The notes: a model not told the origin generated them from the sequence alone. Positions 1 to 9,048 are shown, counted from the stretch's first letter. The stretch is DNA of 47,314 bases from Bacillus sp. FJAT-27251 (GCF_001273925.1 NZ_LIGG01000001.1:2382679-2429992); one strand, 5' to 3'. Program-made: numbers and translations.

Positions 1-1
1 G

Positions 2-667
2 GATTATGCTCTAAGTGGAACCGTTTCGATGATTACCATTATTCCAACATTGATTTTAACGTATATTGGTGTAGGAATTGCCCGTAATAAAGGATTGAAA
101 AGGACATTTGTTGGAGCGACCTGGGGTGCATTGATTTCATTTACCCTGCTGCTGGTTTTATTCCTGGTGATTAATGATCCAACCTCCATTTCTCTATCCA
201 ATATGGGTCTTGCAACCATCGCGTTCTTGGTTTTCTACACAGGAGGATATGCTTTCATGGGCTTGACAGGGAACTTGGTCATTCCGATGATTGCGGATAC
301 ATCCGACTATGAAACGCATATTACGGGAAGATATGTACCAGGCATGATTGGAACCATCTTCTCCTTTGTCGATAAGCTAATTTCATCTTTAGCGTCCACA
401 ATCGTGGGATTGATGCTGGCTGGTATCGGCTTTACCACGGTGTTCCCGGAAGTGGATACGCCATTGACAACCGGGCTGTTTGCTCTTGCATTATTCTTCC
501 ATATTGGAGTTCCTATGCTTGGCTGGATTGCATCGCTAATCGCAATGAAATTCTACAAATTGGATGATAAGTATATGGCCCAGATTCAAGCAGAAATTGC
601 TGAGGTTAAAAACGTACTTGTTGAGAAAAATCAAATCACACTTCCGGACGCATCAGGAGAAAAGTAA
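2..667 (+). CDS. GPH-family sugar:cation symporter, C-terminal part
   Basis: The open frame enters from the left edge (first codon at 2), so the N-terminal half is missing. The visible 221 residues are hydrophobic, with about five membrane segments and a charged cytoplasmic tail ending in DASGEK. The stretch containing NLVIPMIADTSDYE and the following GRYVPGMIGTIFSF is typical of glycoside-pentoside-hexuronide (GPH) symporters such as YjmB in the B. subtilis hexuronate locus. The role is inferred: proton- or sodium-coupled import of a glycoside or uronide that feeds the downstream oxidoreductase/isomerase operon and uxaC. A terminator follows directly, so it ends its own transcript. The substrate cannot be read from sequence. 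Confidence 0.8.
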   Translation, partial: DYALSGTVSMITIIPTLILTYIGVGIARNKGLKRTFVGATWGALISFTLLLVLFLVINDPTSISLSNMGLATIAFLVFYTGGYAFMGLTGNLVIPMIADTSDYETHITGRYVPGMIGTIFSFVDKLISSLASTIVGLMLAGIGFTTVFPEVDTPLTTGLFALALFFHIGVPMLGWIASLIAMKFYKLDDKYMAQIQAEIAEVKNVLVEKNQITLPDASGEK

Positions 668-681
668 TGGTGCGGGTGGAT

Positions 682-708
682 AAAGGGATAGCGATATCCC
701 TTTTTTAT
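682..708 (+). terminator. Rho-independent terminator after the symporter
   Basis: A 9-bp stem (682-690 with 695-703, AAAGGGATA/TATCCCTTT) with a GCGA loop runs into a T tract, 15 bases after the symporter stop codon. It separates the transporter from the AraC gene. Confidence 0.8.
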
Positions 709-847
709 ATACAGGTAATTATCTGAATGTCTGGTAAAAAAAGCACTCTCAGAACATTTTTGTGAAAAAGACGGCAGTGACAGGTAATGAATTTTGCTGT
801 TTATTCATCTAAAATGTAGGTAGTTTCATTGAAAGGGTGATTTTCAC

Positions 848-1699
848 TTGGATGAAACATTATTGGTTAATTATCGATTGCACGGCTTGACCGAATATGT
901 TGCGGAGTTCCATTCCCATCAGGAATATGAAATCTACATTTTCCATGGCGGGTCCTGCAGATATATCGTCCATAACCATATTTATGATCTGGAGCCAGGC
1001 GATATTTTATTGCTGGATGGGAAAACGCTTCACAAGCCAAATATCGAAAAAAACAGTGATTATGTCCGCAGCCATATTCATTTTTCCCCGCACTGGATAA
1101 AAGACATCCTGGCCGGGATGGGAAGCATGTATCTGCTGGAAGCGTTTGAAAAGCTTCATCATTGTTTGATTAGAACGAAAGAAAATCCAGAGCTCAAGTA
1201 TTTGGAAGCCGTAGTCAGCCGGCTTGCTGAGATTAAAAGAACTTCACCGGAAAAAAATCAGCATGCCATCACGGAAATGAAAGTTTTGCTTCTGCAAGTA
1301 TTGATTATTGTTCATCGCCTAGGTCAGCATCACTCGATAAAAATGACCGGTAAAAAAATGGACAAGGCAGAGCATGCTGAAAACATTGCAGAGTATATTC
1401 AAAAAAATTACATGAATAAGTTAAGCATCCAAACCATCGCAGAAGCCCTTAATCTTAGCAAGTCGTATGCAGCACATGTATTTAAGGAAATGACGGGCTT
1501 TACGATTATGGAATATGTGATGGGATGCCGTTTGAACCAGGTAAAGTATTTACTTGAAATCCAGCCGGATAAACCACTAAAAGAGATTGCCCATGAATGT
1601 GGTTTTGAAAGCGTCTCGCATTTTAGCCGCTATTTTCGTGAGAAAGTCGGTGTTACCGCAAAAGAATATCGGCAATCACGAATTAAAGTATATGGATAA
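848..1699 (+). CDS. AraC-family transcriptional regulator with cupin sensor
   Basis: The protein has 283 residues. Residues ~15-90 form a cupin-like sugar-sensing domain (EFHSHQEYEIYIFHGG, later EPGDILLLDGKTLHKP). Residues ~185-282 hold the two helix-turn-helix motifs of AraC/XylS proteins, ending in the signature GFESVSHFSRYFREKVG. The start is TTG at 848, with the ribosome site AAGGGTGA seven bases upstream. Its stop codon lies 16 bases before the next start, with TAAGGAGG spanning the junction, so it is the first gene of the 1716-5729 operon. It probably activates this operon, and perhaps the symporter, in response to the imported sugar. The ligand is unknown. Confidence 0.9.
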   Translation: MDETLLVNYRLHGLTEYVAEFHSHQEYEIYIFHGGSCRYIVHNHIYDLEPGDILLLDGKTLHKPNIEKNSDYVRSHIHFSPHWIKDILAGMGSMYLLEAFEKLHHCLIRTKENPELKYLEAVVSRLAEIKRTSPEKNQHAITEMKVLLLQVLIIVHRLGQHHSIKMTGKKMDKAEHAENIAEYIQKNYMNKLSIQTIAEALNLSKSYAAHVFKEMTGFTIMEYVMGCRLNQVKYLLEIQPDKPLKEIAHECGFESVSHFSRYFREKVGVTAKEYRQSRIKVYG

Positions 1700-1715
1700 G
1701 GAGGAATTGATCAAG

Positions 1716-2603
1716 ATGAACCAGGATCTTCACATTTCCGGTTTTTCTGATGAGATTTCATCAGACTTTAATACACAGCTTGAAGTTGTTTCGAAATTAG
1801 GCATGGAATACCTCTCCTTAAGAGGGATTGATGGTAAAAATATTGGAGATTTTTCAGTTGAAGAAATAAAAGAGGAAGTGCTTCCCCGCCTCCAAAAGGC
1901 TAATGTGAAGGTTTCGTCCATTGGATCCCCGATTGGAAAAGTATTTATCAATGACCAGGAAGGTTTTGAAAAGCAAAAGAAAATGCTGGACACGCTTTGC
2001 CAGATTGCGAATCTATTAGATTGCCAGTATATCAGGATCTTCAGCTTTTATATCCCAAAGGGGGAGGAGGCGGATTCCTACAAGGAAGAGGTCATTGACA
2101 AGCTGAAGCAATTTGCGGAAATCGCTCAGCAATATAAGGTCATTTTGGTCCACGAAAATGAAAAGGATATTTTCGGAGACATTGGCCGCCGCTGCCATGA
2201 AATATTGACAGAGGTTGGCTCGCCATCTTTTAAAGGGATCTTTGATTTCGCGAACTTTGTGCAGTGTGGCGAGGACACACAGGCTTGCTATGATTTGCTG
2301 AGAGAGGAAATTGTCTATATCCATATCAAGGATGCCGTTTCAACGGATAGCCAGAATGTTGTCTGCGGCACTGGGGAAGGCAAGATCCCTGAACTTCTTT
2401 CGCAATTTATCAAAAGCGGCTACAAAGGCTTCCTGACACTTGAGCCTCATTTAGTTTTATTCGACTCTTTGAAGGATTTGGAACTAGAAGATGCATCTGA
2501 AGTGATTAAGGACAACAAAGGTTTGGATGGCGAAAGTGCATACAAACTTCAATATGAAGCTTTGTTGGATATATTAGAAAAAATCGAAAGTGAGGAGAAA
2601 TAA
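1716..2603 (+). CDS. Sugar phosphate isomerase/epimerase-like TIM-barrel protein (first copy)
   Basis: The protein has 295 residues and belongs to the xylose-isomerase-like TIM-barrel family (AP endonuclease 2 fold). The four metal ligands expected for the family are visible: E147 (VHENE), D177 (FDFAN), H203 (YIHIKD) and E243 (TLEP). The start is ATG at 1716, preceded by AAGGAGG; a longer frame reading back into araC is rejected. It sits two bases upstream of the first Gfo/Idh/MocA gene. Members paired with such oxidoreductases act as epimerases or as beta-eliminases/hydratases on 3-keto sugars (levoglucosan LgdB1/LgdB2, C-deglycosidases). Here that role is an inference from context; the exact reaction is unknown. 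Confidence 0.85.
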   Translation: MNQDLHISGFSDEISSDFNTQLEVVSKLGMEYLSLRGIDGKNIGDFSVEEIKEEVLPRLQKANVKVSSIGSPIGKVFINDQEGFEKQKKMLDTLCQIANLLDCQYIRIFSFYIPKGEEADSYKEEVIDKLKQFAEIAQQYKVILVHENEKDIFGDIGRRCHEILTEVGSPSFKGIFDFANFVQCGEDTQACYDLLREEIVYIHIKDAVSTDSQNVVCGTGEGKIPELLSQFIKSGYKGFLTLEPHLVLFDSLKDLELEDASEVIKDNKGLDGESAYKLQYEALLDILEKIESEEK

Positions 2604-2605
2604 AA

Positions 2606-3763
2606 ATGAACCAAGTTAGACTGGGAATTATCGGTATTGGAGCACAAGGTGGAACATACGCAGGATTCATCTCGGAAGGCAAAGTGAAAAACATGGTGAT
2701 TGGGGCGATTTGCGACATCGACCCTGCGAAGAAAGAAATGTGTGCGGAAAAATATCCGGACGTGCCATTCTACGACAATTATATTGAGATGCTTGAAAGC
2801 GGCAACGTGGACGCAGTCGTCACAACCGTTCCACACTATCTCCATCCTGAGATGGGAATCGAAGCATTAAAGAGAGATGTTCATGTACTGCTTGAAAAAC
2901 CGGCTGGTGTTTATACAAAGCAGGTGAAAGAATTAAATGACTTTGCTGCTACAAAACCAGAATTAACATATGGCGTGTTTTTCAACCAGCGTACCAACCC
3001 GCTTTATCAAAAACTAAAAGAAATGATCGATAATGGGGAAATCGGGAAAATCCGCAGAACAAACTGGATCATCACAACATGGTGGAGACCACAAGGATAT
3101 TATGACCAAAGCGCATGGAGAGCCACCTGGGAAGGTGAGGGAGGCGGTGTCCTCGTTAATCAGGCGCCACACCAAATCGACCTGCTTCAATGGATTTGCG
3201 GAATGCCTAAAAAGGTTTACTCCAATGTTAAGTATGGCTTCCAAAGAAATATCGCGGTAGAAGATGAAGTAACAGCAATGCTTGATTATGGCAATGGAGC
3301 GACAGGTGTGTTTATTACCGCGACACATGATGTTGTCGGTACTGACCGCTTGGAAATCATGGGTGACAACGGAAAGATCATCGTGGATGACAGCAAGAAA
3401 ATCACCATTAAGCGTCTTGTGAAGCCTGAACCAGAAATGAACAAAACGATGAACATGATGGATATTATGAACCTTTTCATGGGTGGAGACACATCCGACA
3501 TCTATACAGAAGAAGTCATCGAATTTGAAAGTGTATGGGGTGCCCAGCATATTTCCGTTCTCGAAAACTTCGCGGCAAACATTTTGGACGGAACTCCTTT
3601 AATCGCACCAGGAAGTGACGGCATCCATGGCGTGGCCTTGGCAAATGCGATCCATCTTTCAAGCTGGCTTGGAAAAGAAGTGGAGCTGCCAATTGATGAG
3701 GAACAATTCCTGGCTGAATTAAACAAAAAAATAGAAGAAGAAAAAAAGAATCCTATTAAATAA
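2606..3763 (+). CDS. Gfo/Idh/MocA family oxidoreductase (first copy)
   Basis: The 385-residue NAD(P)-dependent sugar or cyclitol dehydrogenase has an N-terminal Rossmann fold with GxGxxG at G10/G12/G15 and the EKP motif at 97-99, whose K98 is catalytic. The C-terminal domain carries the GGGVLVNQAPHQIDLLQW segment with the catalytic H189 and D192. The ribosome site GTGAGGAG lies inside the end of the preceding gene. Between residues ~280 and 310 it has an insertion rich in Met and Asp (MNKTMNMMDIMNLF) before the final strand. It most likely oxidises or reduces C3 of a glycoside. Substrate and cofactor preference are not readable by eye. Confidence 0.88.
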   Translation: MNQVRLGIIGIGAQGGTYAGFISEGKVKNMVIGAICDIDPAKKEMCAEKYPDVPFYDNYIEMLESGNVDAVVTTVPHYLHPEMGIEALKRDVHVLLEKPAGVYTKQVKELNDFAATKPELTYGVFFNQRTNPLYQKLKEMIDNGEIGKIRRTNWIITTWWRPQGYYDQSAWRATWEGEGGGVLVNQAPHQIDLLQWICGMPKKVYSNVKYGFQRNIAVEDEVTAMLDYGNGATGVFITATHDVVGTDRLEIMGDNGKIIVDDSKKITIKRLVKPEPEMNKTMNMMDIMNLFMGGDTSDIYTEEVIEFESVWGAQHISVLENFAANILDGTPLIAPGSDGIHGVALANAIHLSSWLGKEVELPIDEEQFLAELNKKIEEEKKNPIK

Positions 3764-3786
3764 TATACATTGTGAGGCCTTAATTG

Positions 3787-3832
3787 GAGGCCTGTCGCCT
3801 GACTATTGCAATGGACAGGAAGGACAGGCCTC
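3787..3832 (+). other. Intra-operon hairpin between the two oxidoreductase genes
   Basis: A perfect 10-bp inverted repeat (GAGGCCTGTC at 3787-3796, GACAGGCCTC at 3823-3832) with a 26-base loop lies in the only real gap of the operon. It is not followed by a T tract, so it is more likely an mRNA-processing or stability element than a terminator. Confidence 0.5.
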
Positions 3833-3858
3833 TTGCCTCATCTAAAGGAGATGGGATT

Positions 3859-4869
3859 ATGCTAAGAGCAGCGGTGATTGGATTAGGGGATATTTCCAAT
3901 ATTCATATACCTGCTATACAGGCAAACCCGAATGTTGAATTAGTGGCTGTATGTGATATCGATGAAACGTTAAAGGACCGTATACCAGGGGTGCGCTTTT
4001 ATACCAGCTATGAAAAAATGCTGGAAACCGAAGCACTGGACTGTGTCCACAATTGTCTGCCTCACCATCTGCATTATCCGGTTACGAAGGCATGTGTCGA
4101 AAAAGGGGTCAATGTGTTCCTCGAAAAGCCGCTTGGGTTAAATGCGGAAGAGGCTTTGGAACTCGTGAAGCTGGAAGAAAATCATTCCGATATAAAAATA
4201 GGTGTCTGCCACCAAAATCGATATAATGAGACATTTGAGACACTGCAAGAACTGGCGGCGAGCGGAGAATACGGCAATCTGGTTGGAGTCAAAGGACTGG
4301 TGGCATGGCACCGCCCAAAGGCTTATTATGACGTAAAACCATGGCGCGGGAAGATGGCAACAGCCGGCGGAGGTGTGATGATCAATCAGGCACTCCATAC
4401 ATTGGACTTGATTCAATTGCTTGGAGGAGAAATTGATTCACTTCGCGGATCCATTGATCAGTTACTGGATTATGGGATTGAGGTTGAAGACACCGCAACA
4501 GCACATTTTACCTTTAAAAACGGTGCAACTGGTTTGTTTTATGCAACAAATGCCAATGGGATCAATTCGAGTGTCGAGCTCCAGGCCGTTTTTGAAAAAG
4601 GGAAATTCACCATTAAAGACAGCATCCTGACAAAAGTAAACGACGATGGCAAAAAGGAAGAAATCATCGAAGATACAAAGCTTCCGGGGAGCAAGTTTTA
4701 CTATGGAGCAAGCCATGCGAAGTTAATCAACCACTTCTATTCCTGTATAGAAAATGATTCGGATGACTATGTCCATGCCAAAGATGCACTGATTTCCATA
4801 AAAATCATTGATGCCATCCGGATGTCATCAGCAAGCAAAGAAAAAATCAAGTGGGAGGCGTTAGCATGA
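3859..4869 (+). CDS. Gfo/Idh/MocA family oxidoreductase (second copy)
   Basis: The protein has 336 residues. It has a Rossmann start MLRAAVIGLGDIS (G8, G10), EKPLG with E89-K90-P91, and GGGVMINQALHTLDL with the catalytic H180 and D183. It is clearly a paralogue of the first copy but shorter, and it lacks the Met-rich insertion. The start ATG at 3859 has AAAGGAGA upstream; the frame extending back to 3784 would read through the hairpin and is rejected. It ends in an ATGA overlap with the next gene, so the two are translationally coupled. In a levoglucosan-like scheme one copy would oxidise at C3 and the other would reduce the 3-keto product; which does which cannot be told here. Confidence 0.88.
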   Translation: MLRAAVIGLGDISNIHIPAIQANPNVELVAVCDIDETLKDRIPGVRFYTSYEKMLETEALDCVHNCLPHHLHYPVTKACVEKGVNVFLEKPLGLNAEEALELVKLEENHSDIKIGVCHQNRYNETFETLQELAASGEYGNLVGVKGLVAWHRPKAYYDVKPWRGKMATAGGGVMINQALHTLDLIQLLGGEIDSLRGSIDQLLDYGIEVEDTATAHFTFKNGATGLFYATNANGINSSVELQAVFEKGKFTIKDSILTKVNDDGKKEEIIEDTKLPGSKFYYGASHAKLINHFYSCIENDSDDYVHAKDALISIKIIDAIRMSSASKEKIKWEALA

Positions 4870-5729
4870 AAAAGGGACAAATTGGCGTACAGATGATGAT
4901 GCTTAAAGGCAAGGTTGAGGAAATAGGCGTATATGAAACAATGAGAAAGATCCATGACCTCGGATATAGGGCGGTTGAGGTTTCCCAAATTCCGATGACA
5001 TCTGAGAATGTCGCTGAGCTAAAAAAAGCGAGTGAAGACTTTGGCATTAAAATTGCTGCCTTGTCTGCTGCATTGGAGCCGATGCTGCCCGGCGCACCAG
5101 GGGAGACTTTGACAGCTGATTACGAAAAGATTGTGAGCGATTGCAAAGCCCTTGATTGCCGTTACCTGCGAATCGGCATGATGCCTTTGCATCTTATGGA
5201 TGATAAAGATAAGATCATGGGCTTTATTGAAAGAGCGGAAGCGATGGCAGAGAAATTGGCCGGAGAAGACATTGAGCTGTACTATCATACCCACCATTTG
5301 GAGTTCCAAAAATTCGGCGGGGAATACCTGCTGGACTTGATCAAAAACAATACTGCCAAGCTTGGCTTTGAGCTGGATGTGCATTGGATCCAGCGAGCTG
5401 GCGAAAATCCGGTGGAGTTTATTAAACAATATAAGAATCGTGTTTCCTTATTGCACCTGAAAGACTACCGCATCGGCCAAATGGACTTAAGTGATGTGGA
5501 CTTTCAGAAAGATATGGCGAAGTTCTTCCAGGCTTTCACAAACACCATTGAGTTTGCTGAAGTTGGCGAAGGCAACCTGAATATCAAGGCTATTATCGAA
5601 GCAGGACTGGAAAGCGGTGCTGAATACTTCCTTGTTGAACAGGATGATGTTTATGGACGCGATCCATTTGACTGCCTGGAAACATCCGCTGAAAACCTAA
5701 GAAAATTAGGATATGGTGATTGGTTTTAA
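4866..5729 (+). CDS. Sugar phosphate isomerase/epimerase-like TIM-barrel protein (second copy)
   Basis: The protein has 287 residues in the xylose-isomerase-like TIM-barrel family. Candidate metal ligands are E146 (HTHHLEF), D171 (FELDVHW), H197 (LLHLKDY) and E258 (FLVEQDD). It differs markedly from the first copy, so the two probably carry out different steps. The ATG at 4866 overlaps the previous stop by four bases (ATGA), with GGGAGG just upstream. It is the last gene of the operon; a strong terminator follows. The expected role is 3-keto-sugar elimination, hydration or epimerisation with the Gfo partners, which is an inference. Confidence 0.85.
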   Translation: MKKGQIGVQMMMLKGKVEEIGVYETMRKIHDLGYRAVEVSQIPMTSENVAELKKASEDFGIKIAALSAALEPMLPGAPGETLTADYEKIVSDCKALDCRYLRIGMMPLHLMDDKDKIMGFIERAEAMAEKLAGEDIELYYHTHHLEFQKFGGEYLLDLIKNNTAKLGFELDVHWIQRAGENPVEFIKQYKNRVSLLHLKDYRIGQMDLSDVDFQKDMAKFFQAFTNTIEFAEVGEGNLNIKAIIEAGLESGAEYFLVEQDDVYGRDPFDCLETSAENLRKLGYGDWF

Positions 5730-5742
5730 TAGAAAAACATGA

Positions 5743-5777
5743 GAGAGGCAGCTTCCCCAGCTGCCTCTCAATTTTTT
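5743..5777 (+). terminator. Rho-independent terminator ending the Gfo/isomerase operon
   Basis: A 10-bp stem (GAGAGGCAGC 5743-5752, GCTGCCTCTC 5760-5769) is followed by ATTTTTTC. It cleanly separates this operon from uxaC. Confidence 0.9.
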
Positions 5778-5868
5778 CAAAAAACCACTTCTATACCATT
5801 GCCATTATGGTAATATGAAAGCAGGCAACAAGAACGATTTTAAAGTCTATTTGTTCATAATATCTTCA

Positions 5869-5897
5869 TTGACGAAACATAATAGAAATGATAAATT
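5869..5897 (+). promoter_or_regulatory. Sigma-A type promoter of uxaC-gnd
   Basis: TTGACG at 5869-5874 and TAAATT at 5892-5897 are separated by 17 bases. The predicted transcription start falls near 5905, just before the palindromic operator. The same -35 sequence and spacer length occur at the 9020 promoter. Confidence 0.6.
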
Positions 5898-5909
5898 ATA
5901 TATGTAATT

Positions 5910-5930
5910 AATTTGTTTATTAAACAAATT
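5910..5930 (+). promoter_or_regulatory. 21-bp palindromic operator upstream of uxaC
   Basis: It is a perfect inverted repeat: AATTTGTTTA and TAAACAAATT around one central T. It lies immediately downstream of the predicted transcription start, a position that suits repression. It matches the site at 9063-9083 at 18 of 21 positions. The TTGT/ACAA arms would suit a GntR- or LacI-like repressor; no such gene is in the window. Confidence 0.7.
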
Positions 5931-5995
5931 ATAATAATTATTTTTTAGGGTAAAATTTGAAAAGGTTTACAGAAAAAGATCTGGGAGGGAATAAG

Positions 5996-7399
5996 ATGAA
6001 AGCATTCTTAGACGATCGTTTCATGCTTAATACAGATACAGCCGTCAGACTTTATGAAAACGCAATTGTCGGGCTGCCGATTTTTGACTTTCATTGCCAC
6101 TTAGACCCAAAAGAAGTATGGGAAAATAAGCCTTATGAAAATATCACCAAGCTTTGGCTTGGCGGCGACCATTATAAATGGCGCGCTATGCGCATGCATG
6201 GCATTGGCGAGCGCTTCCTTACCGGTGATGCATCGGACTGGGAAAAGTTCTCAGCCTGGGCAGAGACGGTTCCGCACTTGATCGGAAATCCGCTTTACCA
6301 CTGGACGCATATGGAACTTAAAATGTTCTTCGGAATTGAGAAAAGATTGAGCCCGGAAACCGCTCGTGAAATCTACGATGAGTGCAATGAAAAGCTGAAA
6401 CAGCCTGATTTTAAACCAAGAGCATTCATTGAGAGATCCAATGTGAAATTTATCGGCACAACCGATGATCCCGTTTCAACGCTGGAATACCATCAATTAT
6501 TGAAGAATGACGAAAGCTTTACTGCAAGAATTGCACCAACCTTCCGTCCGGATGGAGCACTGTTCATTGAGCGCCCAACCTTTGAAGGCTGGATCCAGAA
6601 ATTATCCGGAGTATCGGGAATAAAAGTAGATACTCTAGACACGTTTTTACAAGCTTTACAGCAGCGCGTCGATTACTTTCATGAACATGGCGGCCGTGCA
6701 TCCGACCATGACATCCAAAAGATGGATTATGTTCAGACAACAAAGGAAGAAATTGAACCTCTCTTTGCAAAACGCCTAAGCGGCTCCGAGCTTACAGAAG
6801 AGGAAGTGACTCTTTACAAGGCATTCCTGTTAACCGAACTTGGAAAAATGTATGCGGAAAAAGAGTGGGTCATGCAGCTCCATATGGGCGCAATGAGAAA
6901 CAACAATACTAAAATGAAAAATAAGATTGGCCCTGATACAGGTTTCGATTCCCCGGCAGAAATCAATTTTGCTGAAGGGGTTTCCCGGTTCCTTGATGCG
7001 CTTGACCTGCAGGACGCACTTCCGAGAACGGTCTTGTTCAACTTGAACCAAAAGGACAATCAGGTTCTGGCCGGCATGATGGGGAATTTCTATGAAGAGG
7101 GAGTTCCAGGGAAAATCCAGTTTGGTTCCGGATGGTGGTTCCTTGACCACATTGATGGAATGGAAAGGCAAATGAAGGATCTGGCAAACGTCGGCCTATT
7201 AAGCCACTTTATCGGGATGCTCACCGATTCACGCAGTTTCCTATCCTATGCCCGTCATGACTATTTCCGCCGCATCCTTTGCAATATCCTCGGAGAATGG
7301 GTGGAAAGAGGACTGGTTCCGGATGATTTCGGATTCCTTGAGAAAATGGTTGAAAACATCGGCTATTACAACGCTGAAAAGTATTTCTTGCAGCGATAA
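5996..7399 (+). CDS. uxaC: Glucuronate (uronate) isomerase UxaC
   Basis: The 467-residue protein is the usual family length. It converts D-glucuronate to D-fructuronate (and D-galacturonate to D-tagaturonate) in the cytoplasm. The start is typical (MKAFLDDRFMLNTDTAVRLYEN) and FDFHCHLDPKE holds the metal-binding H33 and H35. Other family blocks are GGDHYKWRAMR, the TTDDP segment, LHMGAMRNNN and the C-terminal LTDSRSFLSYARHDYFRRILCN. The start is ATG at 5996 with GGGAGGGA upstream; a TTG at 5957 in the same frame has no ribosome site. It is first in a unit with gnd and is controlled by the operator at 5910. Confidence 0.96.
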   Translation: MKAFLDDRFMLNTDTAVRLYENAIVGLPIFDFHCHLDPKEVWENKPYENITKLWLGGDHYKWRAMRMHGIGERFLTGDASDWEKFSAWAETVPHLIGNPLYHWTHMELKMFFGIEKRLSPETAREIYDECNEKLKQPDFKPRAFIERSNVKFIGTTDDPVSTLEYHQLLKNDESFTARIAPTFRPDGALFIERPTFEGWIQKLSGVSGIKVDTLDTFLQALQQRVDYFHEHGGRASDHDIQKMDYVQTTKEEIEPLFAKRLSGSELTEEEVTLYKAFLLTELGKMYAEKEWVMQLHMGAMRNNNTKMKNKIGPDTGFDSPAEINFAEGVSRFLDALDLQDALPRTVLFNLNQKDNQVLAGMMGNFYEEGVPGKIQFGSGWWFLDHIDGMERQMKDLANVGLLSHFIGMLTDSRSFLSYARHDYFRRILCNILGEWVERGLVPDDFGFLEKMVENIGYYNAEKYFLQR

Positions 7400-7408
7400 T
7401 GAAAGGTA

Positions 7409-7426
7409 AGGGCCTTTGATGGCCCT
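7409..7426 (+). other. Small hairpin between uxaC and gnd
   Basis: A 6-bp stem AGGGCC/GGCCCT (7409-7414, 7421-7426) without a T tract lies in the 102-base gap between uxaC and gnd. It could set relative expression or mark an mRNA cleavage point. No convincing promoter is visible in the gap. Confidence 0.3.
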
Positions 7427-7501
7427 GCCGCAGTTATTCCCTTCCTTGATAAAAGGCTAGGTTATTTTACACTTGAATATATGAAAGCGAGAGGGATCTT
7501 A

Positions 7502-8914
7502 ATGTCTAAACAGCAAATTGGTGTGGTTGGATTAGCAGTAATGGGAAAAAACCTGGCATTAAATATTGAGAGCCGTGGCTATTCCGTAGCGGTTTTCAAT
7601 CGTTCCTATGAAAAGACGGAAGAATTTCTGGAGAAAGAGGCGAAGGGAAAGAACTTTGTCGGTGCACGTACCGTTGAAGAATTTGTCCAGTCTCTGGAAA
7701 AACCACGAAAGATCTTATTGATGGTTAAAGCGGGAGCTGCGACCGATGCGACAATCGAATCGCTGAAGCCTTATCTTGAAGAAGGCGATATCCTGATCGA
7801 TGGCGGTAATACATTCTTCCAGGACACAATCCGGCGCAATAAGGAATTGGCGAGTGCAGGATTCCATTTCATTGGCACAGGTGTTTCCGGCGGAGAAGAA
7901 GGAGCCCTGAAAGGACCTTCCATTATGCCAGGAGGCAAGAAAGAGGCCTATGAGCTTGTAAAGCCAATCCTGGAAGCCATTTCGGCAAAAGTCGAAGGAG
8001 ATGCGTGCTGCACATACATCGGGCCGAATGGTGCCGGACATTACGTGAAAATGGTTCACAATGGCATCGAGTATGGCGACATGCAATTAATCTGCGAGGC
8101 TTACTTCATCATGAAACATGTGCTTGGCATGGAGGCGCAGGAACTTCATGAAGTATTCGCAGAGTGGAATAAGGGAGAGCTTGACAGCTACCTGATTGAA
8201 ATTACAGCGGATATCTTTACAAAAGTGGACGAAGAAACCGGCAAACCTTTGGTTGATGTCATTCTTGACACTGCCGGCCAAAAAGGAACAGGAAAATGGA
8301 CTAGCCAAAATGCTCTTGACCTGGGCGTTCCGCTGCCAATCATCACTGAATCTGTATTTGCGCGCTTTATTTCCGCAATGAAAGATGAGCGTGTCAAAGC
8401 GAGCAAGACCCTTGAAGGACCGGAAGCAAAACGCTTTGAAGGCAAGAAGGAAGAGTTGGTTGAAGCTGTCCGCAAAGCTCTATATATGAGCAAGATTTGT
8501 TCATATGCCCAAGGATTTGCTCAAATGCGTGCCGCATCCGAAGAATATGACTGGAACCTGAACTACGGGGATATCGCCATGATTTTCCGCGGCGGCTGCA
8601 TCATCCGTGCTCAATTCCTGCAGAAAATCAAGGATGCCTACGATCGTGATCCTGAATTGGCAAACCTGCTGCTGGATCCTTACTTTAAGGAAATTGTCCA
8701 AGGCTATCAGGATGCATTGCGTAAAGTTGTTTCCCTGGCCATCGAAAATGGTATTCCGGTGCCTTCTTTCGCGAGCGCAATTGCTTACTTTGACAGCTAC
8801 CGGACTGAAACACTTCCGGCAAACCTCCTGCAGGCACAGCGTGATTACTTTGGCGCCCATACGTATCAGCGTGTGGACAAAGAAGGAGTTTTCCATACAA
8901 ACTGGATGGAATAA
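7502..8914 (+). CDS. gnd: 6-phosphogluconate dehydrogenase (decarboxylating)
   Basis: The 470-residue protein oxidises 6-phosphogluconate to ribulose 5-phosphate and CO2. It has the N-terminal Rossmann motif [15 protein letters not shown] and the substrate-binding block [11 protein letters not shown]. The catalytic region is [22 protein letters not shown], and a further family block is [11 protein letters not shown]. The C-terminus has [14 protein letters not shown]. The start ATG at 7502 has AGAGGGA upstream; the frame back to 7481 lacks a site. Sitting behind uxaC rather than with zwf, it probably handles 6-phosphogluconate made from gluconate by gntK, which ties uronate breakdown to the pentose phosphate pathway. 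A housekeeping copy may exist elsewhere. Confidence 0.96.
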   Translation: MSKQQIGVVGLAVMGKNLALNIESRGYSVAVFNRSYEKTEEFLEKEAKGKNFVGARTVEEFVQSLEKPRKILLMVKAGAATDATIESLKPYLEEGDILIDGGNTFFQDTIRRNKELASAGFHFIGTGVSGGEEGALKGPSIMPGGKKEAYELVKPILEAISAKVEGDACCTYIGPNGAGHYVKMVHNGIEYGDMQLICEAYFIMKHVLGMEAQELHEVFAEWNKGELDSYLIEITADIFTKVDEETGKPLVDVILDTAGQKGTGKWTSQNALDLGVPLPIITESVFARFISAMKDERVKASKTLEGPEAKRFEGKKEELVEAVRKALYMSKICSYAQGFAQMRAASEEYDWNLNYGDIAMIFRGGCIIRAQFLQKIKDAYDRDPELANLLLDPYFKEIVQGYQDALRKVVSLAIENGIPVPSFASAIAYFDSYRTETLPANLLQAQRDYFGAHTYQRVDKEGVFHTNWME

Positions 8915-8939
8915 GCATTTCCTTCTTGGATGAATTTTA

Positions 8940-8996
8940 TGGATAGAGGCATGAACGGACCTTGTCAGGGTGCGTTTTTGTCTCTATTTTTTTGAA
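8940..8996 (+). terminator. Terminator after gnd
   Basis: ATAGAGGCA pairs with TGTCTCTAT (one G-T pair) around a partly paired inner loop, followed by a run of T. It is less regular than the other terminators here but correctly placed. Confidence 0.6.
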
Positions 8997-9019
8997 GGAA
9001 TAAGGCTGGTTTTCATATA

Positions 9020-9048
9020 TTGACGTACTATAGGGATAATGCTATGAT
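9020..9048 (+). promoter_or_regulatory. Strong sigma-A promoter of the larA-like operon
   Basis: TTGACG at 9020-9025 and TATGAT at 9043-9048 have a 17-base spacer. The predicted start near 9055 lies eight bases before the palindromic operator, the same architecture as at uxaC. Confidence 0.75.

Noticed and set aside
5957-5995. Longer uxaC start at TTG 5957
   Set aside because: No ribosome site; the ATG at 5996 has GGGAGGGA and gives the usual family length.
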